Positions 1-8,639 of a stretch of 64,000 bases of DNA are shown here, piece by piece. The notes below the pieces were generated by a model. The model made no database searches. It saw nothing but the letters and a program-made list of their open reading frames with translations, and was not told where the DNA came from. The stretch spans positions 37,587 through 101,586 of the forward strand of contig JAZQTU010000031.1 of assembly GCA_045630965.1 (NCBI GenBank). The letters run 5' to 3'. Made by a program: the position numbers and the translations under genes. The first letter of the stretch is position 1, and each line of letters begins with the position of its first letter. The DNA comes from HGM04593 sp045630965 (lineage in GTDB: Bacteria > Bacteroidota > Bacteroidia > Bacteroidales > Bacteroidaceae).

Positions 1-1383
1 GTAAGAGGCTGTATGGTAATCAAACCCTACGGTTATGCTATTTGGGAAAAGATGCAACGCATCCTTGATGACATGTTCAAGGAGACCGGTCACGTAAATG
101 CATATTTTCCACTTCTTATTCCAAAGTCATTCCTTAGCCGCGAGGCAGAACATGTTGAAGGTTTCGCAAAAGAGTGCGCTGTAGTAACACACTATCGTCT
201 TAAGAATGCTGCTGATGGAAGTGGCGTAGTAGTTGACCCTGCTGCAAAGCTCGAAGAGGAGATGATTATACGTCCAACATCTGAAACCATTATATGGAGC
301 ACATACAAGAACTGGATTCAGTCATACCGTGACCTGCCTATCATGGTCAACCAGTGGGCAAACGTAATGCGTTGGGAGATGCGTACACGTCTGTTCCTGC
401 GTACAGCCGAATTCTTGTGGCAGGAGGGACACACCGCACACGCAACACGTGAAGAGGCTGAAAAAGAAGCACAGACCATGTTACATGTATATAACGATTT
501 TGCAAACAACTACATGGCACTCCCAGTTGTAATGGGTGTAAAGTCTGCCAACGAAAGATTTGCAGGTGCTCTTGACACTTACACTATCGAAGGTATGATG
601 CAGGATGGCAAGGCTCTGCAGTGCGGTACATCACACTTCCTTGGTCAGAATTTTGCAAAGGCATTCAATGTACAGTTCGTAGACAAGAACAACAACCTTG
701 AGTATGTTTGGGCAACATCATGGGGTGTATCTACCCGTCTTATGGGTGCGCTTATCATGACCCACTCTGACGACAACGGTCTTGTATTGCCACCGGCACT
801 TGCTCCTATTCAGGTGGTAATTGTACCTATCTACAAGAATGCAGAACAGCTTGACACAATCAAGTCAAAGGTTGATCCTATGATTGCAGAATTGAAGAAG
901 ATGGGTATCAGTGTCAAGTTTGACGATGCAGACAACCGCCGTCCAGGCTTCAAGTTTGCGGAATACGAACTCAAGGGTGTGCCTGTACGTCTTGTTCTTG
1001 GTGCACGCGACATTGAAAACGGAACAATCGAGGTTATGCGTCGCGATACATTGGAGAAAGAGACACGTTCTATTGAGGGCATAACAGATTATGTAAAGGA
1101 ACTGCTTGACAGCATCCAGAAGAACCTCCACGCCAAAGCTCTTGCTATGCGCGAAGAATGTACACGCAGCGTTGACACATACGAAGAGTTCAAGATTGAA
1201 ATAGAAAAGGGTGGTTTCATTCTTGCACATTGGGATGGAACTCCAGAAACAGAGGAACTCATTAAGAACGAAACAAAGGCAACTATACGTTGTATACCTA
1301 TCGGTTGGGACGAAACCCCAGGCACCTGCATGGTTACAGGCAAGCCTTCGGCACGCAGAGTACTGTTCGCAAGAGCATATTAA
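1..1383 (+). CDS. proS: Proline--tRNA ligase (class II), 5' end outside window
   Basis: Charges tRNA-Pro with proline in the cytosol. The reading frame is open from base 1 (V-R-G-C-M-V-I-K), so the true start lies upstream and about 461 codons of the C-terminal part are visible. Class II synthetase core features are seen: the motif 2-like stretch around 'MRWEMRTRLFLRTAEFLWQE' and the catalytic-core segment 'ALQCGTSHFLGQNFAKAF'. The anticodon-binding domain follows, and the C-terminal part with Cys residues and the ending 'RRVLFARAY' is typical of the archaeal/eukaryal-type ProS used by Bacteroidota. A strong hairpin terminator follows 17 bases after the stop. Identity is secure; only the N-terminus is missing. 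Confidence 0.97.
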   Translation, partial: VRGCMVIKPYGYAIWEKMQRILDDMFKETGHVNAYFPLLIPKSFLSREAEHVEGFAKECAVVTHYRLKNAADGSGVVVDPAAKLEEEMIIRPTSETIIWSTYKNWIQSYRDLPIMVNQWANVMRWEMRTRLFLRTAEFLWQEGHTAHATREEAEKEAQTMLHVYNDFANNYMALPVVMGVKSANERFAGALDTYTIEGMMQDGKALQCGTSHFLGQNFAKAFNVQFVDKNNNLEYVWATSWGVSTRLMGALIMTHSDDNGLVLPPALAPIQVVIVPIYKNAEQLDTIKSKVDPMIAELKKMGISVKFDDADNRRPGFKFAEYELKGVPVRLVLGARDIENGTIEVMRRDTLEKETRSIEGITDYVKELLDSIQKNLHAKALAMREECTRSVDTYEEFKIEIEKGGFILAHWDGTPETEELIKNETKATIRCIPIGWDETPGTCMVTGKPSARRVLFARAY

Positions 1384-1400
1384 TCATTAAAAAACCTATA

Positions 1401-1430
1401 GACAGGCAGGACTTGTTTTTCCTGCCTGTC
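1401..1430 (+). terminator. Intrinsic terminator after proS
   Basis: An 11-bp stem (GACAGGCAGGA with its complement) closes an 8-base T-rich loop just after the proS stop codon. It separates proS from ung. Confidence 0.75.
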
Positions 1431-1461
1431 TGTGTATATACACAACCGCAAAACCAATATT

Positions 1462-2127
1462 ATGGAAGTCAAGATAGAACAAAGCTGGAAGGAGGTTCTA
1501 AAAGATGAATTTGAAAAAGATTATTTCACACGTCTGACAACCTTTGTAAGAGAGGAGTACAAGGGTGATACCCCTGTTTACCCTCCGGCAAGGCTCATAT
1601 TCAACGCATTTGACCACTGTCCTTTTGACAAGGTCAAATGCGTAATATTGGGACAGGACCCATATCATGGGACAGGACAAGCAAACGGTTTGTGTTTTTC
1701 AGTAAACAAAGGCATTCCATTCCCACCATCACTCTTGAACATATTCAAGGAGATTAATAACGACACCGGCACCCCGATACCACAGGATGGAGACCTCACA
1801 CGCTGGAGCGACCAGGGAGTACTGTTATTGAACGCTACATTAACTGTACGCGCATCGCAAGCAGGATCGCACCAGAAACGCGGTTGGGAAGAATTTACCG
1901 ATGCAGCCATACGCGAATTGGCAGCCCGCAGAGAGAATATCGTATTTATACTATGGGGAAGCTATGCACAGAGAAAAGGTGCATTCATTGACAGAAACAA
2001 GCACCTTGTATTGACATCACCACACCCTTCACCATTGTCGGCGTATCAAGGATTTTTCGGCAATCATCATTTCACACTGACAAACGATTACCTTGAGAAA
2101 CATGGCAAAGAGAAGATTATCTGGTGA
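1462..2127 (+). CDS. ung: Uracil-DNA glycosylase, family 1
   Basis: Removes uracil from DNA to start base excision repair. The 221-residue protein carries the water-activating motif GQDPYHG (residues 64-70) and the DNA-intercalation motif HPSPLSAYQGFFG (from about residue 188), both diagnostic of family 1 UDG. An upstream in-frame ATG at 1432 would add ten residues (MYIHNRKTNI) that overlap the proS terminator region; the ATG at 1462 giving MEVKIEQSW is preferred because it matches the usual family N-terminus. The gene converges on lptD with only four bases between the stop codons. Confidence 0.96.
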   Translation: MEVKIEQSWKEVLKDEFEKDYFTRLTTFVREEYKGDTPVYPPARLIFNAFDHCPFDKVKCVILGQDPYHGTGQANGLCFSVNKGIPFPPSLLNIFKEINNDTGTPIPQDGDLTRWSDQGVLLLNATLTVRASQAGSHQKRGWEEFTDAAIRELAARRENIVFILWGSYAQRKGAFIDRNKHLVLTSPHPSPLSAYQGFFGNHHFTLTNDYLEKHGKEKIIW

Positions 2128-2131
2128 TTGA

Positions 2132-4840
2132 TTAATCATCATACCATTGTACATTCGAACTGCCGTCACTACGTTTCTCCACTTTCAGGAAGTCTGCCAA
2201 CATAGCCGACGTTGCCCTGAAACAGAAGTTGAATGAAGTATACGGATACAAGACAACACCGCACGACATTTCAAAGCAGTGCAAATCACGCGATATGTTC
2301 AATGTAGTAGTAGTCGGTTTCTTGAATTCAAAGTTATAACCAGAAGTGAAGTTTATACGCCAGTTGTCAGATATACCGATATTTCCCGAGATATTCATAT
2401 TCTGGGTAAACTTATACGGATATCTCATATTTCTCAAATTAATCTCAGCACTTCTGTCCTCCGCCATACTTATACCATAAGAGACCGTCAGACTCCAAGG
2501 GAACTTGAATGGCATATAGCCATCTTCATCAACATCGGCGCTCTTTGCCTTTTTAGTCTTCATGCTCTTTAGAGATTTGGTCCCACCACCCTCATCACTC
2601 AGTTCTTCTGTTTCTTCATCAGGTTTAGCCTCCTCTTCATGTTTGAATTTATTCATGAAAGTCTGCACCTTATCCAATGTCTTATTATTGAAAGTATAAG
2701 AGAGGTTCTGACTCATACCTTGGAAACGGCCAAAACGTCCATAAGACCATTCTGTACGCTCACCAACGACAACCTGTCCCCTGTCATTGAATTCATAGGC
2801 ATATGTAGCCCATGTAGCATTGAAACTGAATGTATAACTCTTTGTAAGTTTCAACCTCAAGCGTGTTGACAAATTACTCCACGGACGTACTTTTGCCGCA
2901 AGGTTATAGGACAATGATGCTCCAAGTTCATCTATAAGACTCACTTTCTTAAGAGAGTCGTTTTTGGTACGCCATTTCATCTCGACATTATTGCTCATAC
3001 TGAACGAGACACTTCCCGTCTCACCCTTGGAAGGTATTCCATAAAGGCTTCCCTGGTATGGAGAATACTCCACAGTACGGGCTTCGCCGTATTCGTCAGT
3101 ATATACATATGTATCGTAGTATCCATAATATTCACTACCGAAATCAGGCGCATACGAAAGAGATACAGAGGGTTTGAAAACGTGTCGCACTGTATGAATT
3201 CGGCCTTTTTTGAAAATACCCGCCGGTTTATAGAAACCGTACAGTGTCGTATTTGCAGAAAGTGCGAGATTGTAGTTATACACACGGTGGAAACCATGTA
3301 TCGTATCACGCACCACCTGATTGGTTACTTCATCCCAATCCTGATTTATTTTCTTGAAATACCAGCGTTCGGTATAATTGAAGCTCGGAGTTATATTGAT
3401 AAAGTTAAACAGTTGGAATGTCGCATTTATCGGGATATTATGCTTTACTCCATTTTTCCAGTCATCGATAAAATTTGAATTCAGAATTTTATTCTCCTTG
3501 GCACTTATGCTGTTGCTTATCTGTCCGCTATATGAAAGCGAAATCTTCTCATACCATTTCTCGTCACCTGCACGTTTTTTACGTTTGAAAGGATATTTCT
3601 TTGAAAGTGACACATTCAGCGTAGGCAAGGTCAATGATATCATGGAGTCCTGTACACTCTGCGAGACGTTCATCGTTGCCGAAAGAGACAATCCTATTTC
3701 AGGAAAACTATGTGAGAAGTTCACACTCGAAGTTCTCACACTTTGCGAATTGAGTGCTGGGTTGTAAAGACTATTCAGATTGGCACGTTCGTAATTGGAC
3801 GTAGCAAAATTGACACTTGCCGAAAAATTGGTATTCGGCATCGCCTTTGCATCCTGCCTATGACTCCATTGTACACGGAAGTTCTTACCTACTGAATAGT
3901 CTGGCAATCCCCTTTCGCCTTGTTTTGTAACAAGGTAACTCAAACCAATGTTACCGGAATATTTATATCTCTTGGCATAAGTAGACGCGGCATTCACGCC
4001 CCATGATCCCTTGGTAAAAATTTCGCCTGTTAGACGCAAGTCAAACTTGTCACTAATCGCAAAATAGTATCCACCATTACGCAAATAGAAACCGCGTTCG
4101 GTTTCATCTCCATATGTTGGCATAATAAATCCCGAAGAGTAGCTTTCCGTAAAGGGGAAATAACCGAAAGGCAAAGCCAACGGTAAAGGAACATCCGCTA
4201 CAACAAGATATAAAGGACCGGAAACCACATCCTTTTTAGGACGCACTTTGGCACGAGTAAGCCTTACATAGAAGTGGGGGTGCTCAGCATCGCATGTCGT
4301 ATACATTCCGTCCTGTGAATAGAACACATCCGACGAGTCCTTTTTTGCCTTTCCACCCATTAGAAAGCCATCGCCCTGCTGTGTATATACATTGTTTATG
4401 AAACCTTTTCTTGTTTTGAAATTATATGTCATCCTGTCGGATTCGTATGGTGTTCCACCATCCATGAATATCGGAAGACCCGTTGTCACGCCTGTAGAAT
4501 CCATACGACCTGTAGCATGCACCACACTGCTGTCCATATTCATCGATATTATACTCGCAGAAAGCTCAATCTTGTCATATTTCACGTTACCGTTTCCATA
4601 TAGATAGGCATTGCCTCCACGTGACCACACCATGGAATCGGTACATTCATAATATACCGGTGCTTCTATAGGATCCTTTTTTTTCACATTTGAACTGTCT
4701 GTAGATAGAGTATCTGCACACATGGCAGACACAGCAGAGGTGTATGCAGACAGTAACGGCGCAGCCTTGACAGGAATCACCGACTGGATTGCTGCCAATA
4801 GAATTGTTATTATAAATGCCCTAAACGGAAAATGACTCAT
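2132..4840 (-). CDS. lptD: Bacteroidota-type LPS assembly outer-membrane protein LptD
   Basis: Predicted outer-membrane translocon that inserts lipopolysaccharide into the outer leaflet. The 902-residue protein begins with a signal peptide (hydrophobic core about residues 8-26), followed by an OstA-like beta-taco region (YECTDSMVW..GNAYLYGNGNVKYDKIELSA) and then a long C-terminal beta-barrel with alternating aromatic strands. The length fits the large LptD form of this phylum. A low-complexity acidic/basic insert (EEEAKPDEETEELSDEGGG) near residue 745 is probably a loop. A TATCTTCGCA promoter element lies 22 bases upstream. The assignment rests on overall layout, as no other Lpt gene is nearby. 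Confidence 0.85.
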   Translation of the reverse strand: MSHFPFRAFIITILLAAIQSVIPVKAAPLLSAYTSAVSAMCADTLSTDSSNVKKKDPIEAPVYYECTDSMVWSRGGNAYLYGNGNVKYDKIELSASIISMNMDSSVVHATGRMDSTGVTTGLPIFMDGGTPYESDRMTYNFKTRKGFINNVYTQQGDGFLMGGKAKKDSSDVFYSQDGMYTTCDAEHPHFYVRLTRAKVRPKKDVVSGPLYLVVADVPLPLALPFGYFPFTESYSSGFIMPTYGDETERGFYLRNGGYYFAISDKFDLRLTGEIFTKGSWGVNAASTYAKRYKYSGNIGLSYLVTKQGERGLPDYSVGKNFRVQWSHRQDAKAMPNTNFSASVNFATSNYERANLNSLYNPALNSQSVRTSSVNFSHSFPEIGLSLSATMNVSQSVQDSMISLTLPTLNVSLSKKYPFKRKKRAGDEKWYEKISLSYSGQISNSISAKENKILNSNFIDDWKNGVKHNIPINATFQLFNFINITPSFNYTERWYFKKINQDWDEVTNQVVRDTIHGFHRVYNYNLALSANTTLYGFYKPAGIFKKGRIHTVRHVFKPSVSLSYAPDFGSEYYGYYDTYVYTDEYGEARTVEYSPYQGSLYGIPSKGETGSVSFSMSNNVEMKWRTKNDSLKKVSLIDELGASLSYNLAAKVRPWSNLSTRLRLKLTKSYTFSFNATWATYAYEFNDRGQVVVGERTEWSYGRFGRFQGMSQNLSYTFNNKTLDKVQTFMNKFKHEEEAKPDEETEELSDEGGGTKSLKSMKTKKAKSADVDEDGYMPFKFPWSLTVSYGISMAEDRSAEINLRNMRYPYKFTQNMNISGNIGISDNWRINFTSGYNFEFKKPTTTTLNISRDLHCFEMSCGVVLYPYTSFNFCFRATSAMLADFLKVEKRSDGSSNVQWYDD

Positions 4841-4861
4841 TTGCTTACGCCCATAATAGGT

Positions 4862-4871
4862 TGCGAAGATA
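4862..4871 (-). promoter_or_regulatory. Bacteroidota -7 promoter element for lptD
   Basis: TATCTTCGCA on the minus strand, 22 bases upstream of the lptD ATG. The same decamer or a close variant precedes the HD gene, yraN, nadA, the sulfatase gene and a GH20 gene in this window, so it acts as the local -7 consensus. Confidence 0.6.
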
Positions 4872-4948
4872 CTAATTTTAAGGAAGTTTTTCCGGAATTC
4901 AAGACAAAAAAGCGCTTTTTAATATATATATTAACATTAAATTACGAA

Positions 4949-5488
4949 TTACATGAACAAAACAGCCCATTGCCGGATCTTCTCAGCAGACTCTTCGGAA
5001 ATTTTCTGCATACTTTCCACAACCTGGTCCAACGTACGCGATTCATGCAAAAACTTTGTTTTTGAATAAAATTTATCGGCAAAACATATCAGTTGTTCTT
5101 CAAGTGTTTCAGGAATAAAATCCACCAAAGGGAGTTCCCAACCATTTGCCGCTATCTGCTCTTTCAGGAGCCCTGTTCCCGTATGCCGCTCACAAACCCT
5201 TGCATGGCGCTCATAACCAAGCGAGCGCAACAGTTCGGCACCAAGATAACCATGACATAGATACGGGGCATCTCCATGACAATGGATGCGCGGTGCGTCT
5301 GTCAAGAAAATTCCTAAATCATGTAACATTGCAGCCTCTTCAATAAACTGTAAATCCATACACAATTCAGGATGTTTACGGGCCATACCAAGCGCCATTT
5401 CTGCTACTTTACGGGCATGAATCATATATATGCGCTTGAGTTCATTATCAACAGGGTAATATTTATCTATTATATTTTGAGCATCCAT
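4949..5488 (-). CDS. HD-domain phosphohydrolase-like protein
   Basis: A 179-residue cytosolic protein with an HD domain: His24 in the first helix (IHARKVAEMA), the HD pair at residues 56-57 (EEAAMLHDLGIFLTD), a third histidine-rich segment (RIHCHGDAPYLCHGYLGAELL) and a further His in VCERHTGTGL. This arrangement suits a metal-dependent phosphohydrolase of the small YqeK/HDIG-like class, probably acting on a nucleotide or nucleic acid. The substrate cannot be told from sequence. It is divergent from the VTC operon and has its own promoter element 48 bases upstream; the 108-base gap to lptD carries the lptD promoter. Confidence 0.85.
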   Translation of the reverse strand: MDAQNIIDKYYPVDNELKRIYMIHARKVAEMALGMARKHPELCMDLQFIEEAAMLHDLGIFLTDAPRIHCHGDAPYLCHGYLGAELLRSLGYERHARVCERHTGTGLLKEQIAANGWELPLVDFIPETLEEQLICFADKFYSKTKFLHESRTLDQVVESMQKISEESAEKIRQWAVLFM

Positions 5489-5535
5489 TATAAGTTATTT
5501 TTACTATTGCACCAACATTACAGAGACATCTGATA

Positions 5536-5545
5536 TGCGAAGATA
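5536..5545 (-). promoter_or_regulatory. -7 promoter element for the HD-domain gene
   Basis: TATCTTCGCA on the minus strand in the 212-base divergent gap before the VTC operon. The rest of that gap is AT-rich and presumably holds the operon's plus-strand promoter, for which no clean consensus is visible. Confidence 0.55.
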
Positions 5546-5700
5546 AGAAAAAGGTGGTTCAAATACAAACACACCTGCCAATTGACACTTTTTGTAAAAA
5601 AAATACAAATTTGTGCCAACTGCTGTATAAAAACCATGGTAAATAATCGTTTTCTAAATCTTTTGTATATTTTTGTAAAGTTGTAATATATCTTGAGACA

Positions 5701-6468
5701 ATGGAATACGGTATTGCAGACAAGGCACAACAACTTCCCCCAATAACACTTCAGGAGATGTCGGGGATAAAACTGATGAACCGCACAGACACAAAATTTG
5801 TGGCAACTGCGGAGCAATTGCATGCATTCCTGCTTACTGTGCAAGGAAAATATTTCATTCAGGAGATTGACGGAAAACGTATTGCCAGCTACCACACGAC
5901 CTATTTTGATACCGAAGACTACCAGATGTACAATATGCATCACTGCGGCAGGACAACCAGGGAAAAGATCAGGGTCAGGACATACATGGACAGCCACGAC
6001 ACGTTTTTCGAGATAAAGAACAAGAATAATCACGGACGTACAAAGAAGAAACGCATAGCCATTCAAGGGCATGACACTGTACATGAAGAGCATGATTCAA
6101 TTATACCCTTCATGGCAAAACATGCATGGTATGAGATTGATGAGATAACTCCAGCCATTGAAAACTGGTTCAACAGAATTACATTGGTAAATTTTGACAA
6201 GACAGAAAGACTGACCATCGATTTCAATCTCAAGTTCCATCATTTGAGAAGTAATGGTCATGACAAGCTTGACAAGGTTGCAATAATAGAACTTAAGCGA
6301 GACGGCAATGTTCCCTCCCCTGCACTTGATATTTTAAGAGAGTTGCGCATCAAACGTTCCGGATTCAGCAAATACTGTATAGGAAGTGCTTTGACAAACC
6401 AGTCTTTAAGACGCAACAATTTTAAGGAGCGTCTCAGAATGATAGACAAAATGGAACATAAACTATAA
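5701..6468 (+). CDS. VTC-domain (polyphosphate polymerase-like) protein
   Basis: A 255-residue soluble protein of the VTC/CYTH-like tunnel-fold family that includes the catalytic subunit of eukaryotic polyphosphate polymerase. Visible family features are the N-terminal basic motif NRTDTKF (residues about 27-33), the strand TTYFDTEDYQMYNMHH, the basic strand REKIRVRTY and the conserved FFEIKNKNNHGRTKKKRI segment supplying Lys/Arg ligands and a Glu metal ligand. It has no signal peptide, so it should act on the cytosolic face. It is the first gene of a five-gene operon (11 bases to the DUF4956 gene). The polymer or phosphotransfer substrate in bacteria of this type is not established; function is inferred from fold. 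Confidence 0.88.
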   Translation: MEYGIADKAQQLPPITLQEMSGIKLMNRTDTKFVATAEQLHAFLLTVQGKYFIQEIDGKRIASYHTTYFDTEDYQMYNMHHCGRTTREKIRVRTYMDSHDTFFEIKNKNNHGRTKKKRIAIQGHDTVHEEHDSIIPFMAKHAWYEIDEITPAIENWFNRITLVNFDKTERLTIDFNLKFHHLRSNGHDKLDKVAIIELKRDGNVPSPALDILRELRIKRSGFSKYCIGSALTNQSLRRNNFKERLRMIDKMEHKL

Positions 6469-6479
6469 AAACAAATTAT

Positions 6480-7328
6480 ATGAAAAACTTTATTACACTT
6501 CTGCTGTTCTGCATCGGTCTTGTATTTTGTTTACCGGGAAATGCGCAGACATACCCTGTGACAGCTGGTGCCGAAGACTTTATCATTACTGAGACAATGG
6601 ACAACGGTTTTGACTTTGACGACAATGACAAAAACGAAAAGATGTCCATAGGAATCAAGGGAAAAAGAATCAGCAACGACGACTTCATTGATATTCCACA
6701 TGTTAAAGACCTGTTGATAGCATTCCTTATCAATCTAATTTCAATAATGATTGTTGTACGCGGTTTGTATTACCCCAAATGTAAACGTGGAGAGTTCTTC
6801 TTTACCTACATACTGATTGCGATAAGCACATTCATGCTTATATATGTCCTTGGAGATGTCAAGCTCAAGGCCGGTATCGCATTAGGCCTTTTTGCAATAT
6901 TCAGTATCATACGATACCGCACAGAGCAGGTAGCCATACGAGAAATGACTTATCTGTTCATAATAATCGCAATAAGCGCCATTAACGGATTGACAGTAAG
7001 CGAATTGAGTTATGGTGAAGTACTTATAATAAACACATTGTTCATTATATCAATCTTGATTTGCGAGAGCAAACTTCTTATCAGTCATTATTCGTATAAG
7101 GTCATAAAGTACGACAACGTGAGCCTTATCACCCCAGACAAGAAAGAAGAGCTTATCGCTGATCTTGAGAAGCGCACAGGTCTCAAGATTGAAAAGGTTG
7201 AAGTTGGAAGCATTGATTTCCTAAAAGACGCTGCAATTGTAAAGATGTACTACCGCAGCAAAGATGTCAATAATTCAGTTGATACAACATTAAAAGCGCC
7301 TGTCGATGAATACAAACTCAAGAATTAA
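6480..7328 (+). CDS. DUF4956 inner-membrane protein
   Basis: A 282-residue protein with an N-terminal signal-like segment (MKNFITLLLFCIGLVFCLPG) and a short acidic region (about residues 30-60). Several transmembrane helices lie between about residues 78 and 200, including the DUF4956 hallmark GLFAIFSIIRYRTEQVAIREM, of which the FSIIRYRT core is diagnostic. A cytosolic C-terminal domain of about 80 residues (KYDNVSLITPDKKEELIADL) follows. DUF4956 genes commonly sit beside VTC-domain genes, and here the two are 11 bases apart, suggesting a membrane anchor or channel for the VTC product. The 3' end overlaps the next gene by 23 bases. Confidence 0.85.
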   Translation: MKNFITLLLFCIGLVFCLPGNAQTYPVTAGAEDFIITETMDNGFDFDDNDKNEKMSIGIKGKRISNDDFIDIPHVKDLLIAFLINLISIMIVVRGLYYPKCKRGEFFFTYILIAISTFMLIYVLGDVKLKAGIALGLFAIFSIIRYRTEQVAIREMTYLFIIIAISAINGLTVSELSYGEVLIINTLFIISILICESKLLISHYSYKVIKYDNVSLITPDKKEELIADLEKRTGLKIEKVEVGSIDFLKDAAIVKMYYRSKDVNNSVDTTLKAPVDEYKLKN

Positions 7329-8178
7329 AAACACCATCACTAAATGCCTGTTTGTAGTAACTTTGCTTGCCATACCATTCTGTAAGGCTATAGCTCAGGC
7401 AGACAGCGACGAGTTCGGAGTTTGGGGAACATTTGAATTTTCAAAGAAAGTAAACAAAAAGACCAAATTCGTCATTGATGCCGAAATTCGTTCAATAGAG
7501 GCTGTAAGTGATATTGAAAGAATAGCTGTCGGTGCCAAGCTTGACTATAAAATAAAAGAGTGGAAGGGATTTGGCTACAATGATAAAGATAAGGCCGAGA
7601 TAAAGGCTAACATCGGATACTGTTTCATATACGGACACACATTGACCGAGAAGAATCTGAAAGAGTTTATAGAAGAGGTTGGCGAATACAACTACAATAT
7701 AGACGATGCATACTGGGCAAACCGCAATAGAGCATATCTCACTTTGACCGGTGAATACAAAGTCGGCAGATTCGAGATTTCATTGCGTGAGCGCTTGCAA
7801 TACACTCACACTGGGTCAGTGACTACAAGCGAGACCAAATACCGTTGGGAAAAACAGGGAGGTATCAAAGGTGATTGGACTGAAATCATAGAAGGCCCGG
7901 AACCTGAATTCAAAGATTCCAAGGACAACCTCTCGTTACGCTCACGCCTCAATGTAAAATATGATATCCCAAACTGCAAGATAACACCATTCATGTCGGC
8001 AGAATTATACACACGTCTGGACGAATGGAAAGGATTTGACAAAGCGCGTTATCGTGCAGGAGCATCGTACAAGATTAACAAGGACAATTCTATTTCATTG
8101 TACTATCTATACCAGGACGTCAGTGGAAATGATCCCGACGGACATGCTATAGGATTTGAATACTCAATAGACCTGTAA
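7306..8178 (+). CDS. DUF2490 family outer-membrane beta-barrel protein
   Basis: A 290-residue protein with a signal peptide (ITKCLFVVTLLAIPFCKAIAQA) and the DUF2490 opening DEFGVWGTFEFSKKVNKKTKF followed by alternating strands (VIDAEIRSIEAV, FEISLRERLQYTH) and a final aromatic strand (AIGFEYSIDL). It is expected to be a 10-12 strand barrel in the outer membrane. The start codon lies inside the 3' end of the DUF4956 gene, so the two are likely translationally coupled. In the operon it would supply an outer-membrane component, though no transported substrate is known. Confidence 0.82.
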   Translation: MNTNSRIKNTITKCLFVVTLLAIPFCKAIAQADSDEFGVWGTFEFSKKVNKKTKFVIDAEIRSIEAVSDIERIAVGAKLDYKIKEWKGFGYNDKDKAEIKANIGYCFIYGHTLTEKNLKEFIEEVGEYNYNIDDAYWANRNRAYLTLTGEYKVGRFEISLRERLQYTHTGSVTTSETKYRWEKQGGIKGDWTEIIEGPEPEFKDSKDNLSLRSRLNVKYDIPNCKITPFMSAELYTRLDEWKGFDKARYRAGASYKINKDNSISLYYLYQDVSGNDPDGHAIGFEYSIDL

Positions 8179-8183
8179 AACAT

Positions 8184-8639
8184 ATGAAAAAGTTATACAT
8201 ATTGTTTCTATTGCTTTTTGCCACTATCCCGACAATGGCACAGCAGATTTTCGTAGAAAAGATTGACGGTACGGAGACCATAGAGTTCAACAAACTTGAT
8301 AAAATCACATTCAACGGAACAACTGTAAGTATAGTACAGACAGACGGTGCGACATCTCAAGCCAATATGGGTGAGATCAATCGTATTCACTTCAGCAACT
8401 ATTCGGAAATAGAAAATATCAAAGCAAACGACAAGTCACTATTCAATTATGTTTCAAGTGACCAGATTGCGATAAACAGCGATGCCGGCAATATTGTAAG
8501 GATATATGACATCATTGGTTCACAGCTCGTATGCATACGACTGAAATCGGATAATGACATCATAAGCATTGCCCACCTGCCAAAAGGTATATATATAATC
8601 AACGTCAATAACCGTACTGCTAAATTTGTAAAGAGATGA
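8184..8639 (+). CDS. Small secreted protein with C-terminal sorting-like tail
   Basis: A 151-residue protein with a signal peptide (MKKLYILFLLLFATIPTMAQ), a compact beta module at about residues 21-75 (IDGTETIEFNKLDKITFNGT .. MGEINRIHFS) and a C-terminal region resembling type IX sorting domains (VRIYDIIGSQLV .. LPKGIYIINV, ending in KFVKR). The beta module is recognisably related to the N-terminus of the next protein. It starts 5 bases after the DUF2490 gene and its stop overlaps the next start (ATGA), so it belongs to the operon. No enzymatic motif is seen; it may be a surface adaptor. Confidence 0.75.
   Translation: MKKLYILFLLLFATIPTMAQQIFVEKIDGTETIEFNKLDKITFNGTTVSIVQTDGATSQANMGEINRIHFSNYSEIENIKANDKSLFNYVSSDQIAINSDAGNIVRIYDIIGSQLVCIRLKSDNDIISIAHLPKGIYIINVNNRTAKFVKR

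Noticed and set aside
5518..6093. 191-residue minus-strand frame overlapping the VTC gene
   Set aside because: Antisense to the conserved VTC core; composition is Cys/Phe-rich and no family is visible.
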